Positions 23,301-34,694 of a DNA stretch of 64,000 nt are shown one piece after another. How positions within the stretch are numbered: the first letter of the stretch is position 1; each line of letters starts with the position of its first letter. The notes under the pieces were generated by a model. It saw only the letters and a program-made list of their open reading frames with translations. It was not told where the DNA came from and searched no databases. Source of the DNA: Trichaptum fuscoviolaceum (taxonomy: Eukaryota > Basidiomycota > Agaricomycetes > Hymenochaetales > Trichaptaceae); contig CAJSYZ010000007.1 in NCBI GenBank assembly GCA_910574455.1, forward strand, positions 2,797,773 to 2,861,772. The letters are read 5' to 3'. The position numbers and the translations under genes were made by a program.

Positions 23301-23514
23301 AGCACTCGAGTGAGCCGTGACCCGGCCCGCCGGCGGGAGTCCGAGTCACTGAGTGCCAGCGCGCGACGCGCGTTGCCTGCGTCGCCGCTTTGCTCTCAAC
23401 CACTCGCTGGCTTCAGATCATTTCTCTCGACTGAACATTTGCGACGGCGGCGCATCCGCGTTCTCGAGCTCCTGATATGGCGGGAGCGGCAAGCACACTG
23501 CAGAGCGCCAGCAC

Positions 23515-23800
23515 GACGCAATCAGCCCTCAAGGAATGCAACCGACTGCTTGAGCCCTGCAACACACACTGAAGACACTCTTTGATCAATTTCTGCACTG
23601 CAACACCCACTGAAGACATTTTTGACTGCTTTCTGCCCTCAAGGAATGCACTGAAGACACTCTTTGATCAATTTCTGCCCTCAAGAAGTGTTGCAACACC
23701 CACTGAAGACATTTTTGACCGCTTTCTGCCCTCAAGGAATGCAACCGAGCCCTGCAACACACCCTTTCCCTCAAGGAATGCAACCGATTCCTCTTGCGAC
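23515..23800. repeat. Minisatellite built from CCCTCAAGGAATGCAACCGA units
   Basis: Two alternating words recur: CCCTCAAGGAATGCAACCGA (about 23526, 23635 shortened, 23735, 23770) and CAACACCCACTGAAGACATT or its variant with CTCTTTGATCAATTTCTG (23565-23720). The units are shuffled rather than strictly tandem. Small open frames on both strands arise from the repeat. Confidence 0.75.
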
Positions 23801-24081
23801 GGCGTGGAAGCATTGAAAGCGATGGAATGGTTGCTAGGGCGAAAAAAAGGTGCTGTCTCCACTTCGCAATACTGACAACCTGCGTGCCCCAGCTTCAAGA
23901 AGACACCAGCAGCCAGAGCTCGAAGCGCGGCCGGACAGACTGCTTGCGCTGTCGCGCACCCGCGGACTGCGACTGAGCGGAAGAGTGCCTTTGCGACCAT
24001 AGTCGCAAAGCACACCCCTCAGTCCCTGTTCCTCGCGCGCGTCTGACCCGGCGGTGTGCGTGCACGAAGCAAGAAGCGCGA

Positions 24082-24594
24082 GACTCACCCAGATGTCGCT
24101 CGCCGGAATCAAATACATATATATATTGTCATCTGGCCGCTTGCTTTCAGCCCCGACTGCGATCATCGCCGCAAAGCGCAACCCTCCGTCGACAGGGCCC
24201 TTACTCTTGCGCTGCACCAATGCCGCTCGCCGGGAGCAAATACATATAGATATTGCCATCTTGGCAATGGCTCTCGTGGCCGTTTGATGGTGTTGTGGGG
24301 GTTCATGGTGTCCCTGTTCTTCACGTGCGACATTTAGAATTGAAATATATGTAGAAGTGCCAGACTCACCCAGATGTTGCTCACCGGAAGCAAAACCATA
24401 TATATATTGCCATCCGGGACAAGCAAAGCATGGTCTTGCAGGTAGTCTTGAAGTCGAAGCCCTTGCTTGTGTGCCGCTCACCGGGAGCAAATACATATAT
24501 ATATTGTCATCTATGGCATCCCCGGATTCAGAATTCAGAATGTCATAAAGGTACACATGTAATGGGGTAACTCACCGGAAAGGGATACATGCAG
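24082..24594 (-). repeat. Repeated micro-exon-like modules, four copies
   Basis: On the minus strand the 29-base module ATGRCAATATATATATGTAT...TCCG occurs four times, with small changes, between 24520 and 24100. Three copies follow an AG dinucleotide directly. Copies 1 and 2 are followed by GTGAGC, copies 3 and 4 by GCGAGC. A preceding short segment (ATGTATCCCTTTCCG then GTGAGT, near 24593) has the same donor context. This looks like one micro-exon plus flanks duplicated. A 240-codon frame reads through it but is mostly would-be intron. Confidence 0.6.
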
Positions 24595-24620
24595 AAGAGA
24601 GCGACGCAGGAAAGACGAGG

Positions 24621-24629
24621 CTTTATATC
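24621..24629 (-). promoter_or_regulatory. Possible TATA box for the micro-exon transcript
   Basis: TATAAAG on the minus strand lies about 35 bases before ATGTATCCC. It is the only promoter-like signal upstream of the repeated modules. Confidence 0.35.
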
Positions 24630-24979
24630 GAGAGCTCCGAAGCGAGATCTCCGGTGCTCGCTTAGTGCTCAGGGTCGAGTTTCGGGCTCATTCCCTCAAT
24701 TATTCGAGCATTTTAATGTCAATATCTATGTCCTATAATACAGATGGAAGCTGTAATTACTTTGAAAGTCCTAAACCAATGCAATCGAAGGAGAAACTGC
24801 AGAAATCTGCACCGCCAAAAATGGATTACGTAAGCAGGGTCAATGCGTGCTGCCAATCCTGGCTCAACCTCCTGCTCTTCGACTATGACCTGCGAGCAGG
24901 CCATTGAGCCTATCTCACTGCACACAACCTCTGGAATTCAGCTTTCCATCGCCATATTCCTCTACAACAGCATGCAAGT

Positions 24980-25729
24980 CTATGCTGCCCTGCATCTCAG
25001 CCCCGAAATCCAGACACGGAGAGGTGAGTGCTCTCCCGGCCTCTCGCACCTCCTTCCAAGGCTTGCAGTGCTCGGGACACTATCCACGTCTGATGGAAGG
25101 TCCTGAAACACCTGGAAGGCCTCTAGGGTGGACGTAATACCACCCGCTAAGCGAAATGTGCGAGCAAAACCATCCAAATTGCAGAATCTCCGGGTGAGCT
25201 CCTCCAAGCTGCTGTAGGCCTGTTTGGCACACATTGACAACATACCTAGCTTTTGTGTCGAATTACTGACTATTGAAGCATCAAGTACATACCCCAAGCT
25301 TCGAAGATCAACCACCCCGCCGCCCCCAAGCTCACAAACTCGACCCGGGCATGCCGTGCAACTGCAGCACGGCTCATACCTCCCATTCACTCGGATGAAG
25401 TCTTCCATACTTCGCATCGCACTTTTTGCATCAGAAACCAGGGGTTCAGGGTCTCGGCTATACTGTGAGAATGCTGCTAGTGCGTAGCCGCTGTCTGCAA
25501 TGCCCGGAAGCTGTATTTTTGCGAGCACTTTGCTGTCTGCACAGAGAGTGCATTTGGCATATTCTGAGCTCTTTCGCTGCTTTCTGGAGGATTGGAGGGT
25601 GCTGGAGAGGTCGGGGAGCATTGCTGGAGGTCGTTGCAAGTGGTTTGACGGACGGGAGGGGAGGGACAGCTGCACGGCGCTCGAAACACTCATCCGGAGG
25701 TATGCCCGGGTACTGTAGAAATTGGCCAT
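24980..25729 (-). CDS. Unrecognised cysteine-containing protein, 249 aa
   Basis: A single uninterrupted frame starts at ATG 25729 and is the same length in both copies, which differs from most genes here. It holds CTLCADS and CCSCTACPGRVC, cysteine pairs that could bind zinc, and a Ser/Pro-rich N-terminus. No family is recognised and no membrane segment is obvious. It faces away from the micro-gene at 25975, leaving about 245 bases that contain a plus-strand TATA box. It may be a real orphan gene or a transposon-derived frame. Confidence 0.45.
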   Translation of the reverse strand: MANFYSTRAYLRMSVSSAVQLSLPSRPSNHLQRPPAMLPDLSSTLQSSRKQRKSSEYAKCTLCADSKVLAKIQLPGIADSGYALAAFSQYSRDPEPLVSDAKSAMRSMEDFIRVNGRYEPCCSCTACPGRVCELGGGGVVDLRSLGYVLDASIVSNSTQKLGMLSMCAKQAYSSLEELTRRFCNLDGFARTFRLAGGITSTLEAFQVFQDLPSDVDSVPSTASLGRRCERPGEHSPLRVWISGLRCRAA

Positions 25730-25835
25730 TCTTCTTTGCTTGGCTTTTTCTCCTATGTCGTAAATGAGTCAGTGGGTATCGGCCGATTCTCTCTCTCTCG
25801 TGTTCTGTCTGACGGAGTCTGTAGCTTTTGAAAGG

Positions 25836-25843
25836 TATAAATA
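25836..25843 (+). promoter_or_regulatory. TATA box of the micro-gene transcript
   Basis: TATAAATA, conserved in copy B (62571-62578) although the surrounding patch is diverged. It is followed by a pyrimidine-rich stretch (CTCTTCCCTCATCTTCTACTC, 25888-25915) typical of fungal transcription starts. Confidence 0.55.
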
Positions 25844-25974
25844 CTGACCCATTCTATCCCAAAGTTCATCAGGCTCCTTGCCATCTCTTCCCTCTTCCCT
25901 CATCTTCTACTCTCGCACTCGCAGCTCTACTAATTTAAGACCTAGATGCTACCACTGTGTCTGTAGCCAGACAA

Positions 25975-26320
25975 ATGATAGTGAGTATTTAATTATTACA
26001 ATGTTTGTTGCTTTTTAACCAGCTTTACTAGAAAGTATTTCCTGCTGCAATAGACAAGATTGACGTGAGTCTCCTTATTTATTATATACTTAATCCACAA
26101 TACTGATCTTGCTTCAATATACTAGTACCCTAGACCGACAGGAACCCTCTGGAAATTGCTGTAAGTATCTGTAACTTGGCTTCCTTTGCCTGTGCGTGTG
26201 CTTCAAGATTCAAGTTGGGCGTCTGTCCCTGAAGCGCCGACTAGGTCGTTGCGCGACCTCAAGTTGCGTCTGTACTACAACCACCTTGATCTCCGTTTGG
26301 CTTGTTGCAGACTTGTCTAG
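25975..26320 (+). CDS. Possible 27-aa micro-protein or spliced non-coding RNA, four exons
   Basis: ATGATA (25975-25980), then 26032-26064, 26126-26160 and 26311-26320 join into 28 codons ending in TAG. The three introns have GT-AG ends and plausible branch sites (TTTAACC, ACTGATC). The product begins MIKVFPAAIDKID. In copy B (62707-63052) the same splice sites and frame survive, but about five codons change the residue and one change is silent, so coding constraint is weak. A seven-codon upstream frame starts at ATGCTACCA. It may equally be a spliced RNA. Confidence 0.35.
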
Positions 26321-26514
26321 TTCTCTGTCTCTGTCAAATGTGTGAACTAGGTCAGTCGTTGCCTATACTAGATACCAGAGCTCTGGTGGAAGCCACGGGT
26401 AGCCGAATGTAGCACCTACCGTCGAGGAGCTACGCCTAGCGGACGCAAGGCGCACCGTCTTGCGCACTTTGGCGCTTGCGCGCACATCGACTCGGGGCCG
26501 TGTGCCAGTGAGAA

Positions 26515-26995
26515 GGCGGGCAGAAAAGTAGGGCATGCAAAGCGTCGAAAGAGACCAAACACGACTTGCCGCCTCCGGTGATAGATGCAATTGTAGGACC
26601 ACCTGGTGTAGGCAAGACCGCTCTCGAGCCTCGTGAAACGATACACAGACCAGTCTCTGAGCAGTGGGAAGAAGAGGCATTTGACCCTATGATCGACATT
26701 GGAAAGGTTGCTGACCTGGCTTTCAAATGGTTTGCTTGCGACAACTCATGGCTGATCCTTCAGGTACAATTCGAATTTCTCAACATTCTTCAGGCTCACG
26801 GTTTCCCGAGGGACATTCTTGTCTTCACGCATCTTGACCCCAGTCGCAAGCAGTCCACATGCTCAACGGTCGATATCCAGATGGAGAAATACAGAACCTA
26901 TCCCGTCCTCTGGTTGCAGGACCTCACGCCCCGAGAGGAAGTACGCGCTTCTAAATGAAAGCGCAATCGCATTGTCACTGTATAGTTATTGATCT
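26515..26995 (+). pseudogene. BMS1: BMS1 (40S ribosome biogenesis GTPase-like) fragment
   Basis: In shifting frames the sequence reads RAEK-stop-GMQSVERDQTRLA, then PPPVIDAIVGPPGVGKTAL (P-loop 26596-26619), MIDIGKVADL, FEFLNILQAHGFPRDILVFTHLD, then LNGRYPDGEIQNLSR and DLTPREEVRASK. These follow the order of the N-terminal half of BMS1. The stretch between the P-loop and MIDIGK is garbled, the part after HLD is deleted, and stops interrupt it. BMS1 is essential, so an intact gene should exist elsewhere. Confidence 0.85.
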
Positions 26996-27880
26996 TCAGG
27001 ATGTTGGGAGTACCTTCGCAGTCCTGGCCGACTGCCTTGCAAAGTCGGTGTTGCGGCGACCGATATTGCTACGGGCTTGTGCGCACATGACCGCACAAAG
27101 GTGAGGGTGTTTGGATAGACGGCAACCTGTATGAATCCAGGTTCTGGCCTCGCTAACATTGCCTCGAACTATCTCATCAATGGAGGATGCTAATCGAGAT
27201 GAACTGAAGCAAATCAGTTGCGACTCGCAATCGCGCACATTGGCTAGAGAAGTTCACCGGTATGAGGTAAGGACATCTTTCTTTCCAAGTACGAGTTGCT
27301 CAAGTCAATTGTTTCAGATACAGAATTACATTTGGACCTATCAACAATATCGGCCAGACCTTCGATTGTGGTAGTTCCATGTAGTTGTAGAGCCAATAAA
27401 GCTCGTCGCACAAGGTAATTTTATCGAGCTATGCACGTACTCGGCACTCTTGAGTCGCGCTTGTATAATCTCTCCCGCCTCCTTAAGACACGCATCTCTG
27501 GATTCCACCCTACGCACACGACTTGCATCTGCGTCCGCGAAGAGTACTGCCCGTTGGCGGTCGAAGACACCTGCGCCAACGCCATCAAGGGCATATTCTG
27601 TAGTTATCTCGACATTCGGGTGCTTGAAGGTTGTCTACCGTTCGTTGGGACGCATGGCGATGCTTGATCTGTTTTCCTGCTCCGAAGGCAAGAAGAACAC
27701 GCGGCAGATCCTTCGACAGCTTTGCGAGGGGAGGATCCGAAGCTGGGCATTGGGAGAGGTGGTCGAGCGGTCATAAATGAGGACGGTGACTTCATTGGTT
27801 GTAGATACTTATCTCCTTCGAATTCGAGCTCAATAACATCGGCGCTAGGGCGCATCGCTGTTATTCGGTTTGTTTACGCC
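26996..27880. other. Unassigned DNA between BMS1 fragment and RhoGAP 3' end
   Basis: No family is recognised. On the minus strand 27855-27604 is open (begins MRPSADVIELEFEGDKY), and another open minus frame at about 27590-27430 reads LDGVGAGVFDRQRAVLFADAD. They could be exons of a small gene, or a downstream RhoGAP exon. Copy B ends before most of this stretch, so conservation cannot be tested here. Confidence 0.35.
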
Positions 27881-30701
27881 CTACCCGTAACCCGCTTCAA
27901 TAACAAATACTTCTGTAGCTTCTTTCAATTCCACATATCTATTAAACTGTAAACTAGAACTCGGTAATACTACAAACATGCATCGAAATCTAACCGCAGT
28001 CGAGGTGCAAAAAGTAATCGAGAGCCCGAAACGACCATGTGGAGGAAGCGGCTGACTTGCGCTCTGCGCTGTTGAGTTGGGAGGAGCGAAGAAGCCTGTC
28101 GTGATCCCCGTAGCGACGAACTCTGACTTGCGCATTGTCCCTGTTGCACTAGATACTCTGCTACCCAAACCCGCGCCGCGCGCGAGAGTACCTGCAAGAC
28201 CCTCCCCGAATGACGAAGCTGGACTGAGAAGTGAGCGCGCCTTCGCCTTGCTCGTCGAACCCAAGTTTGCCAGCCTGCTCGCACTCTGACTCTCCCTGGA
28301 TGCGACGGATCGCACGCCTCCGGTATTCCACGAGCTAGGCGGTTCACCCTGAGTCCCATTAAAACGACGTGCGGTAGGACCGATGCGCATAACAAGCATG
28401 GTATCGTCAATTTCTTCGTTGTCAGACTGAGAAAAACCAAGTCCTCTCACGGGAGAGTTAGAGCCGCTTGAAGGAGCTTCGTCCGTATGGTCAGTACGAA
28501 AGGGATCTTCCTCGATTAAGTCGCTGCGATCGGCAAGTTCATCGAAAATTTCGTAGTATTTCTGTATACAGAATTTAATGACCGTTCCGAGCGTTGTCTT
28601 CCCTTCGTTCTTCATGATCTCGACGGAACCAGGGTGCAGCGGTGCTCTGGACGTACCCGGAGAGAGAGGAGCTGGTGAGCCCGCGACAGCGCAAATGGCA
28701 ACATCTCTCAATGGATTGCCCGAAGATACGAGATTGGGGCAGAGTACGATGGCCAAATTATGTGCATCCATTCGATTCGAGGAAGACCTTTCCGAAACAT
28801 CGTGCAGAAGCCCTGAGAATATGTGACGTCAATGACCGTCTCACAGAATAATAGAAAAGACATACCCAGAATATGACTCAAAATGATCAATGTGCATGGT
28901 GCGAGTTCTGGAAGTAAGGTTTGTCTGATGTAGTTTATAGTTGCACTATCATCCTGGTCATCCACAGGGGTTGGACACCGCTTAATTATTGGGTATGTGG
29001 TCTCAGGAAATATCGGTTCCGGAAGGTCGCGGAGGAATTTCTTGATAAGGACTGCCGCGAGGTGGGGGTCACCGTAAGCTTTCAGAGACACGGATTGGCC
29101 TATAGTCGGGAAGAATTTAGTCTCCTGGATTTCGCAAGAAAGAAATTCAACTGTTATCACCTCTGTTGTATGCTTCTCGGACTTGCCGAAGTTGCATCGA
29201 GTTTGGAGAGCGACGGAAAAGGCCCTCCTCTTCCATGCCTAACAAGAGATTAATCAATTAGTTTATGAAAGCTGACTGCTATCCCCACCTGTCTCTCGCA
29301 AGTACAATATGCAATCGCGCAGTACACGCGGTAGGCCACCTTTCTCGCCATCAAATCCCATGAGCTCTTCGAGGGGTAAGCCGAACATCTGCGAGCTAGT
29401 TGAGGCTGGCATGTCAATTTGCTTCTCATGCTTGAGATTTTCGCTTTGGTGAAATTAGCATGTGACAAGGGGAGAACAATGAGAACATACGTGTATACTG
29501 CCGGAGGGATGTCTATCTGAGCAAGAGGGACGTGACATGCAAGAGCAGAAAGTGTGTTGATGTACGTGATCTTGCGAAAGAATTTGGGGCTTATCATTGC
29601 GCCAGCCAATGAGAAAAGCACTGCAGAGAATACGTTAGCTCCAGTAGAAACACACTGTTCAATATGTCACACTTTTAGAGAAAAAGGACGAATGCACGAT
29701 ATACTAGAATGTCAAAGGAGAAAAAGGAATAAATGTGGTGATGTGCTAAATTGAACGATAATGACGTACCAGACGTTTCAAGTTCTTCCGATATTTTCGA
29801 CTTAGACTTCGATATGCTTTCCACACCCAAGTCCAGCTCGGGGTATTCTGTCCGCCAGCAGCAAAGAACACGACCGTGTAGTCGCTTTCCACTAGAAGTT
29901 GATGTGTGTCTTAGCACAAGAATTTGAGCTGTGATCGAGAAGTACACACCAAACAAGTCCAGGTAGGACATGATACGGCTGCATCGGTCGGTCGGTGTGA
30001 TGAGGTAGTTTCGAACATGACGCGGGCGAAGACGACGTGCCGGCACGTCAGTGTCAATAGTAACGACAGGCGGTAGGGTAGGGAAGGGTATTGAGTTAGA
30101 CATGGACGTACGAGAGCAAAAGGTCGTAAGAGATGTCTCTTGGGTCCGGGAATGCAGAGGCATTCATAACCACTCTGTGCAACAGAGCAACGCGAAGCAC
30201 GAGGCGGTAGTTTTGAGGTAAACGTGCAAAAGCCGCAGCATGAACGTAAGGAACGATCGGAGAAACGTTTAGTATGCAAGTTGCAGTCGGTGACTGTGGA
30301 TGCGAAGGCGGTGCTCACAATGGCCTTGTCCTCATTGTTTGTTGAAGAGACGTAGGAAATAACTAAGCTTCGCATCACGATAACTCGATAAGATTTGCGA
30401 CATACTCAAAATCCACACCAGCTTGACAGATCATCCTGGGCAAGATCTCGTCTACCCTTTCTGACATATCTCCTTCATCGTAGTCGTTGTTGAATGCCTC
30501 AACACTCCTGCTCTGTGATGAGCTAGACCAAGGAGCGTTGTGGAAAAGCGCTTTGCCCCTTCCGACAGCAGCACCCAGAGACCCAAAGCTTGGTGTGCGT
30601 GATGGGGGTGTTGGCGTTCTGGTTGATTGCGGTGGTGAAGGCGCTGACACCGCCATGGAAAGGTTTGCAAGGCGCTGCTTCAAAGTGAGGTTTGGAGGCA
30701 T
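27881..30701 (-). CDS. CRAL-TRIO (SEC14-like)/RhoGAP protein, complete, spans the A/B boundary
   Basis: The ATG is at 30701 (MPPNLTLKQRLANLS). The CRAL-TRIO part includes AFPDPRDISYDLLLS, ESDYTVVFFAAGG, RKYRKNLKRL and SPKFFRKITYINTLSALA. The RhoGAP domain is built from exons 29238-29161, 29099-28866 and 28812 onward, joined by 61- and 53-bp introns. It reads GLPRVLRDCILYLRETG, EEEGLFRRSPNS (arginine finger), YGDPHLAAVLIKKFLRDLPEP and MDAHNLAIVLCPNLVSSG. A Ser-rich tail follows. The arrangement matches ARHGAP1/Ecm25-like proteins that bind lipid and switch off Rho/Cdc42 GTPases in polarised growth. Exons between 30100 and 30400 were not all resolved, and the 3' end could be shortened by a further intron. 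Confidence 0.88.
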
Positions 30702-31608
30702 GTTTGTCTGTGATCAACGAGGCAAAGAACGTTTGACGAGGTGTGGTAGGTGGTGTAAGACAAGTTGCAAGCCTGCTGCGTGCCTGCGGTAACTTGAAGG
30801 CACGAGTTTTAAAGTTTAAACTTCGGGCAACATCCTTACTCGTAACTACATCCTTCCTCACGACAACAGATTGCTGTTCAATAACTAACTATGTTATGGA
30901 TTTGAGCAACTCTAAGACAAGATACTGGCCCGTGGGGAATAGGATTATAAGGGCGGCGCACACGGTACAGCGCGACCATGCGCACGATCGAGGCCAAAAA
31001 CATCAGGGAAACTTCCGTCTGCTTACGGCGACTGGCGCGTCCTGGCGCGTCCTGAAGCTTCCTTAAATGGGATGAAGCGATGCCATGCCTACCTGAAGCG
31101 TTGCCTGGCTGCCTGATGGCCTTAGAACACGGTGTTTCAGGACGAAATCAGTGCATAAGGAGGGAAGTTGTACATCAGGCGCCAAGCCAGGCTCAAGTGA
31201 GATTTAAGCACGAGCGTGCACAGTTTAAGTAAAATGGCAAGTACAAGATAAGTTCATCAGCAGATTCAGTATAGAAGTCGAAGCCGCCACTCATTACTGC
31301 CAACTACTACTACTACTGTGCATGTATTGAGACTTCAAGCTCAGGCTCGTTCATCATCATCATCATTATAGTATGACAGGTGTTGCTCATGCTATCCAGC
31401 ACACCCATTCCCTGGGTGTTCACCCAAACTATAACTAGCACTAGTGGTATACAAAGTAAAAAGCAATATGTACTATGTGAAAATGTATAGGAAGGGCTAC
31501 AGTACTATGGGCAGTTGCAATCATGATCGTACATCTGGTTCAAGTTACAGTCTATCTCATTCTGAAAACCCGATACTATCCGACACGTTCAAATTTCCCT
31601 GCTACATA
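30702..31608. other. Intergenic, copy B equivalent of 1552-2457
   Basis: Same content as in copy A, with one base inserted near 31423 (CACCCAAACT). No gene seen. Confidence 0.5.
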
Positions 31609-34324
31609 CTACGCCATGTTCAAATGATCAAATTCAGCACATCCCACTATCGATTTCAACTGTTTTTCTTCGGGCTCTGTCCAAGCCCTCGCGCGTGAGA
31701 TGAAAGCCGCAAATCTCAACTGCCCATTATTATTTGGTGGAGGTGGTAAGTCAGGACCCAAAAGATCACCGCTGACCTCATAAACACCTGCGACCACCTC
31801 CCGAAACGCGTCTGTGAACTTTGCTTTCTCGGTTTCTGAGAGGGGCGTCCCGTCGGATTCCTCGGCATCTGAAGCGAACAGACTTGACAGCCTTGTAGCG
31901 GATTCATAAATCTTCTCGACACTCCACTCTCGCTCATGTGCGATCGCATTCAGTGCTTTGCCCATAACAGATTTCTTGTTCACGACGTGCTTGAAGATTT
32001 CATCATTGGTAACTATCGCGAGCCATCTTTTCACTGTCGTATATCCATGAATTAGAGCTCTCTGGGTATTTTCCGCCTTATTCAAAGCCGAAGAATAGAA
32101 GTTCAATGTCTGGGGTTCGGGAGGGACCACTTCATTGTCAGAGTTGCGGGGACGTTTCCTCTGAGGATCATCCATAACATCTGTGTGATCCGGAAGGGCA
32201 CGCTTGCGATGGTCACGTATGTAGCCAGATGAATGAACTTCAGGTCCTTGCTTTCGTAGATTTGTCGAATCCATACTTCGATCCAATCGTTTACGGTGCC
32301 CCTCGAATGCAGCCATACGTTGCTGGCGAAAGGGCGCTACAGTTGGTTCCAATTCCTTCTGTAAGTCCTTGGACGCAAGCATATCGCTGCCTTGGAAAAC
32401 AGCAATTGCCTCTTGAAGTTTGACATCGATATTTTTTGCTGTTCACCTCCCGTGCCGATAGGTCGCGTTTCACCAATATCAGTAAACGGTTCAAATCAAT
32501 CGCCCCCACAGATGGCCATCGATCATACCCATCCGGATAGATATCCTCGTTGCTGGTAAAAATAATACACGCTTTTTGCGCCGGCGTCTGGTAATCGTGT
32601 GATCCTCCTGCCCATCCTCCTTCCCTCTCGTGCAGTTCAATGCGGTTGCGGAACACGTGAATCATCTCGTCCAGAAGTTCGATGTGGTTCCTATACGCAA
32701 CGTAATGGGCTAGGAACAAGGGGATGAAGAAATAGAATATCCCAGACTTAAATATGGGAAGCTCGAGTTTGTTGTCAGTGTAATTCAGACAGTACTTCTG
32801 CTCTCGCAGACTGGGCAGAGGTCCTCTTTCTCGAAAGCGCGTTCTTTCGTCCATCGGATATAGACTTTCTCCCAATGGGGACCTCGATTGAATCAGACGG
32901 AGAGAATTTCCTTCGCCATGAAGAGTTTTATGATAGTTCACAAAAATATGTTTCATCTGAAGGTTGAAGCTCATCCATTCTATCTTTCGCTGGCCTCGGA
33001 ACTGAAGGCAAGCTTCCCTCTCAGACTTCTCAAAGGGAAGGAGGAAAAACGAGCCGTGAACAACATAGCGTTGAAGGTCCTCCAGGAAAGACCTCAAGGT
33101 CACCCCATCCTTCGCCACTTGATTCTAGATGAAGACTGTCAGACGTTTAGAATCAATGTTAAGAAGTATGACCATTACATACCCCATCAACACTTTCACA
33201 TAATAGATCGACAGTTTCAAAAACCTCTTCGACGAGCTTCTCCTGTTTACTGAAGGATTTGCTAAGTCTCGTGAGTTCTTGAAACTTTGCATGGTATGCC
33301 TTCTTCATTTCCGTCACCTCGTTTCTCAGAGCGGCTACCTCTGCACGAAGATCCTCGTCTTCCTCTGCACGACTGATGCATCCTGTCCTGTCTCTTGCCC
33401 TCCTTGCTCTCCCGTCCTAGCAGGATCCAATACACTTAAATCACAACTATTTTGCATGGCCTCGTCGTGTTCATTCGTTCCGGAAGATAGACACTGTGTA
33501 TATCCTTTTGCCGAATTATATCTTGTTTAAGAGTTGCCATAGCGATAAAGGCTTATAATTTGCGCTAATAAGCAATTATCCATAGATATCAATTGAGATA
33601 AGTTAATACCTGAAGGAGCCGACTTTGACTCGTTGATCTCAGCTTTGACCCCCCAGACAGGTTCCTTTCTTGGGCCTTCCACATTATCAAGAGTATATTC
33701 CACCGGACCATTTTGCGCCTCCATCGCCTTACCCCTCGGGCTGTCTAAGAGACTCATAGACTGAGCTCGCCCTCCCCCGGCGCTGTCAGATCGTTGACTT
33801 GGAGGAGCCGAGTGGGATGGCGTCAAGTCCTTCCTATAAGAAGTTCGCCGCGATGTTGGTTGGTGTCGATGCAATTGGTCCCACTGATTCAGCGACTTTG
33901 AGATACCACTGCTGCGAGTACAATGCGTGGCATCATGCTGTTTCTGGAATTGCATGATGTTGTTTGGAACCTCGGAAGACCTCAGGCTACGTCTCGGGCT
34001 GCGAGTACGTCTGGAGTCAACCCGCGTGGGTCTACCTCGGTCCTGTGCCAGTGTAGTATGAGTAGTATGGTACTGGTGCGAGCAACCTGGGTCGTCCGAG
34101 ACTTCTTGTTGTTCTTCAAGTTCTTGACCTAACTCCTGATACCGGTGTGCTTGAGTGCCAGCTGCCAGAGACGACGATACAGGTGTGACACTGTTAGTAG
34201 TAAGGCCGCAGCGCCAGACACAATGACCACAACTGCAGGTGGGACTCAGGCTCCTGGATCGCGTCGTCAGGAGCCAGTCACAGCGGTGGCGAGAGCCTGA
34301 GGGTTCGAAGTTCGAGTTTAACAT
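31609..34324 (-). pseudogene. Coiled-coil gene, copy B, broken by indels
   Basis: This is equivalent to the 866-aa gene of copy A. Relative to it, exon 3 gains a T in a T-run near 32433, splitting the frame, and exon 2 loses single bases near 33362 and 33494. One extra base lies in the intron near 33176. Exon 1 (34324-33610) is intact. The breaks could be decay or consensus errors; three of the four lie in or next to short runs. Confidence 0.6.
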
Positions 34325-34694
34325 TTCAGGCAGCAGAGTTGCAGATTTAGAAGTAGTACTACTACTAGTAGTAGTAGTAGTAGTACTAGTGTCAGCCTCA
34401 GGCTGAGTGTCCTCTTCTTGAAGCGAGTAGTAGTACTACGTAGAGTACTCACTGGCAGGCTACTACTATCTGAGTGGTGGCGTGCCAGTGACTCAGTTTG
34501 AAACTGCTACTAAGAATAGTAGTGCTACTACAAGAGTCGTTCAGGCTCAATACTCAAGTTCGCAACAGATATTCCATTAGTACTAGCGTACAACAACACA
34601 CAACAAAAGCAGAAAAGCATGAAACTAGTAAGAATAGTAGTGGAGGAATGCGGAAGAAAGACAGATTAACAAAGTAAAGATACATTGTTCAGAG
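34325..34694. repeat. Word-rich spacer, copy B
   Basis: Equivalent of 5174-5543. The TAG array differs in phase: one CTA unit is added before the ACTAGT centre and one TAG removed after it, keeping the total length. Confidence 0.75.

Larger units (their letters stand above)
1..29150. repeat. Copy A of a large direct tandem duplication
   Basis: Positions 1-29150 reappear from 29151 onward in the same order and orientation. The offset is 29,150-29,152 up to about 8 kb and then 36,728-36,736, because copy B holds 7,578 bp more trypsin-like gene array. Most of the alignment differs only by scattered one-base indels. Substitutions cluster in short patches near 60-310 and 25820-26260. The true left breakpoint is not visible, since similarity starts at base 1 or 4. 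It may be a real segmental duplication or two haplotypes joined by assembly. Confidence 0.95.

Noticed and set aside
23515..23800. CRISPR-like direct repeats
   Set aside because: Unit lengths vary, there are no regular unique spacers, and the genome is eukaryotic; it is a shuffled minisatellite.
23834..24556. 240-codon minus-strand protein (295 codons in copy B)
   Set aside because: The frame runs through repeated micro-exon modules and their flanks, its length changes with a single base between copies, and it has no family features.
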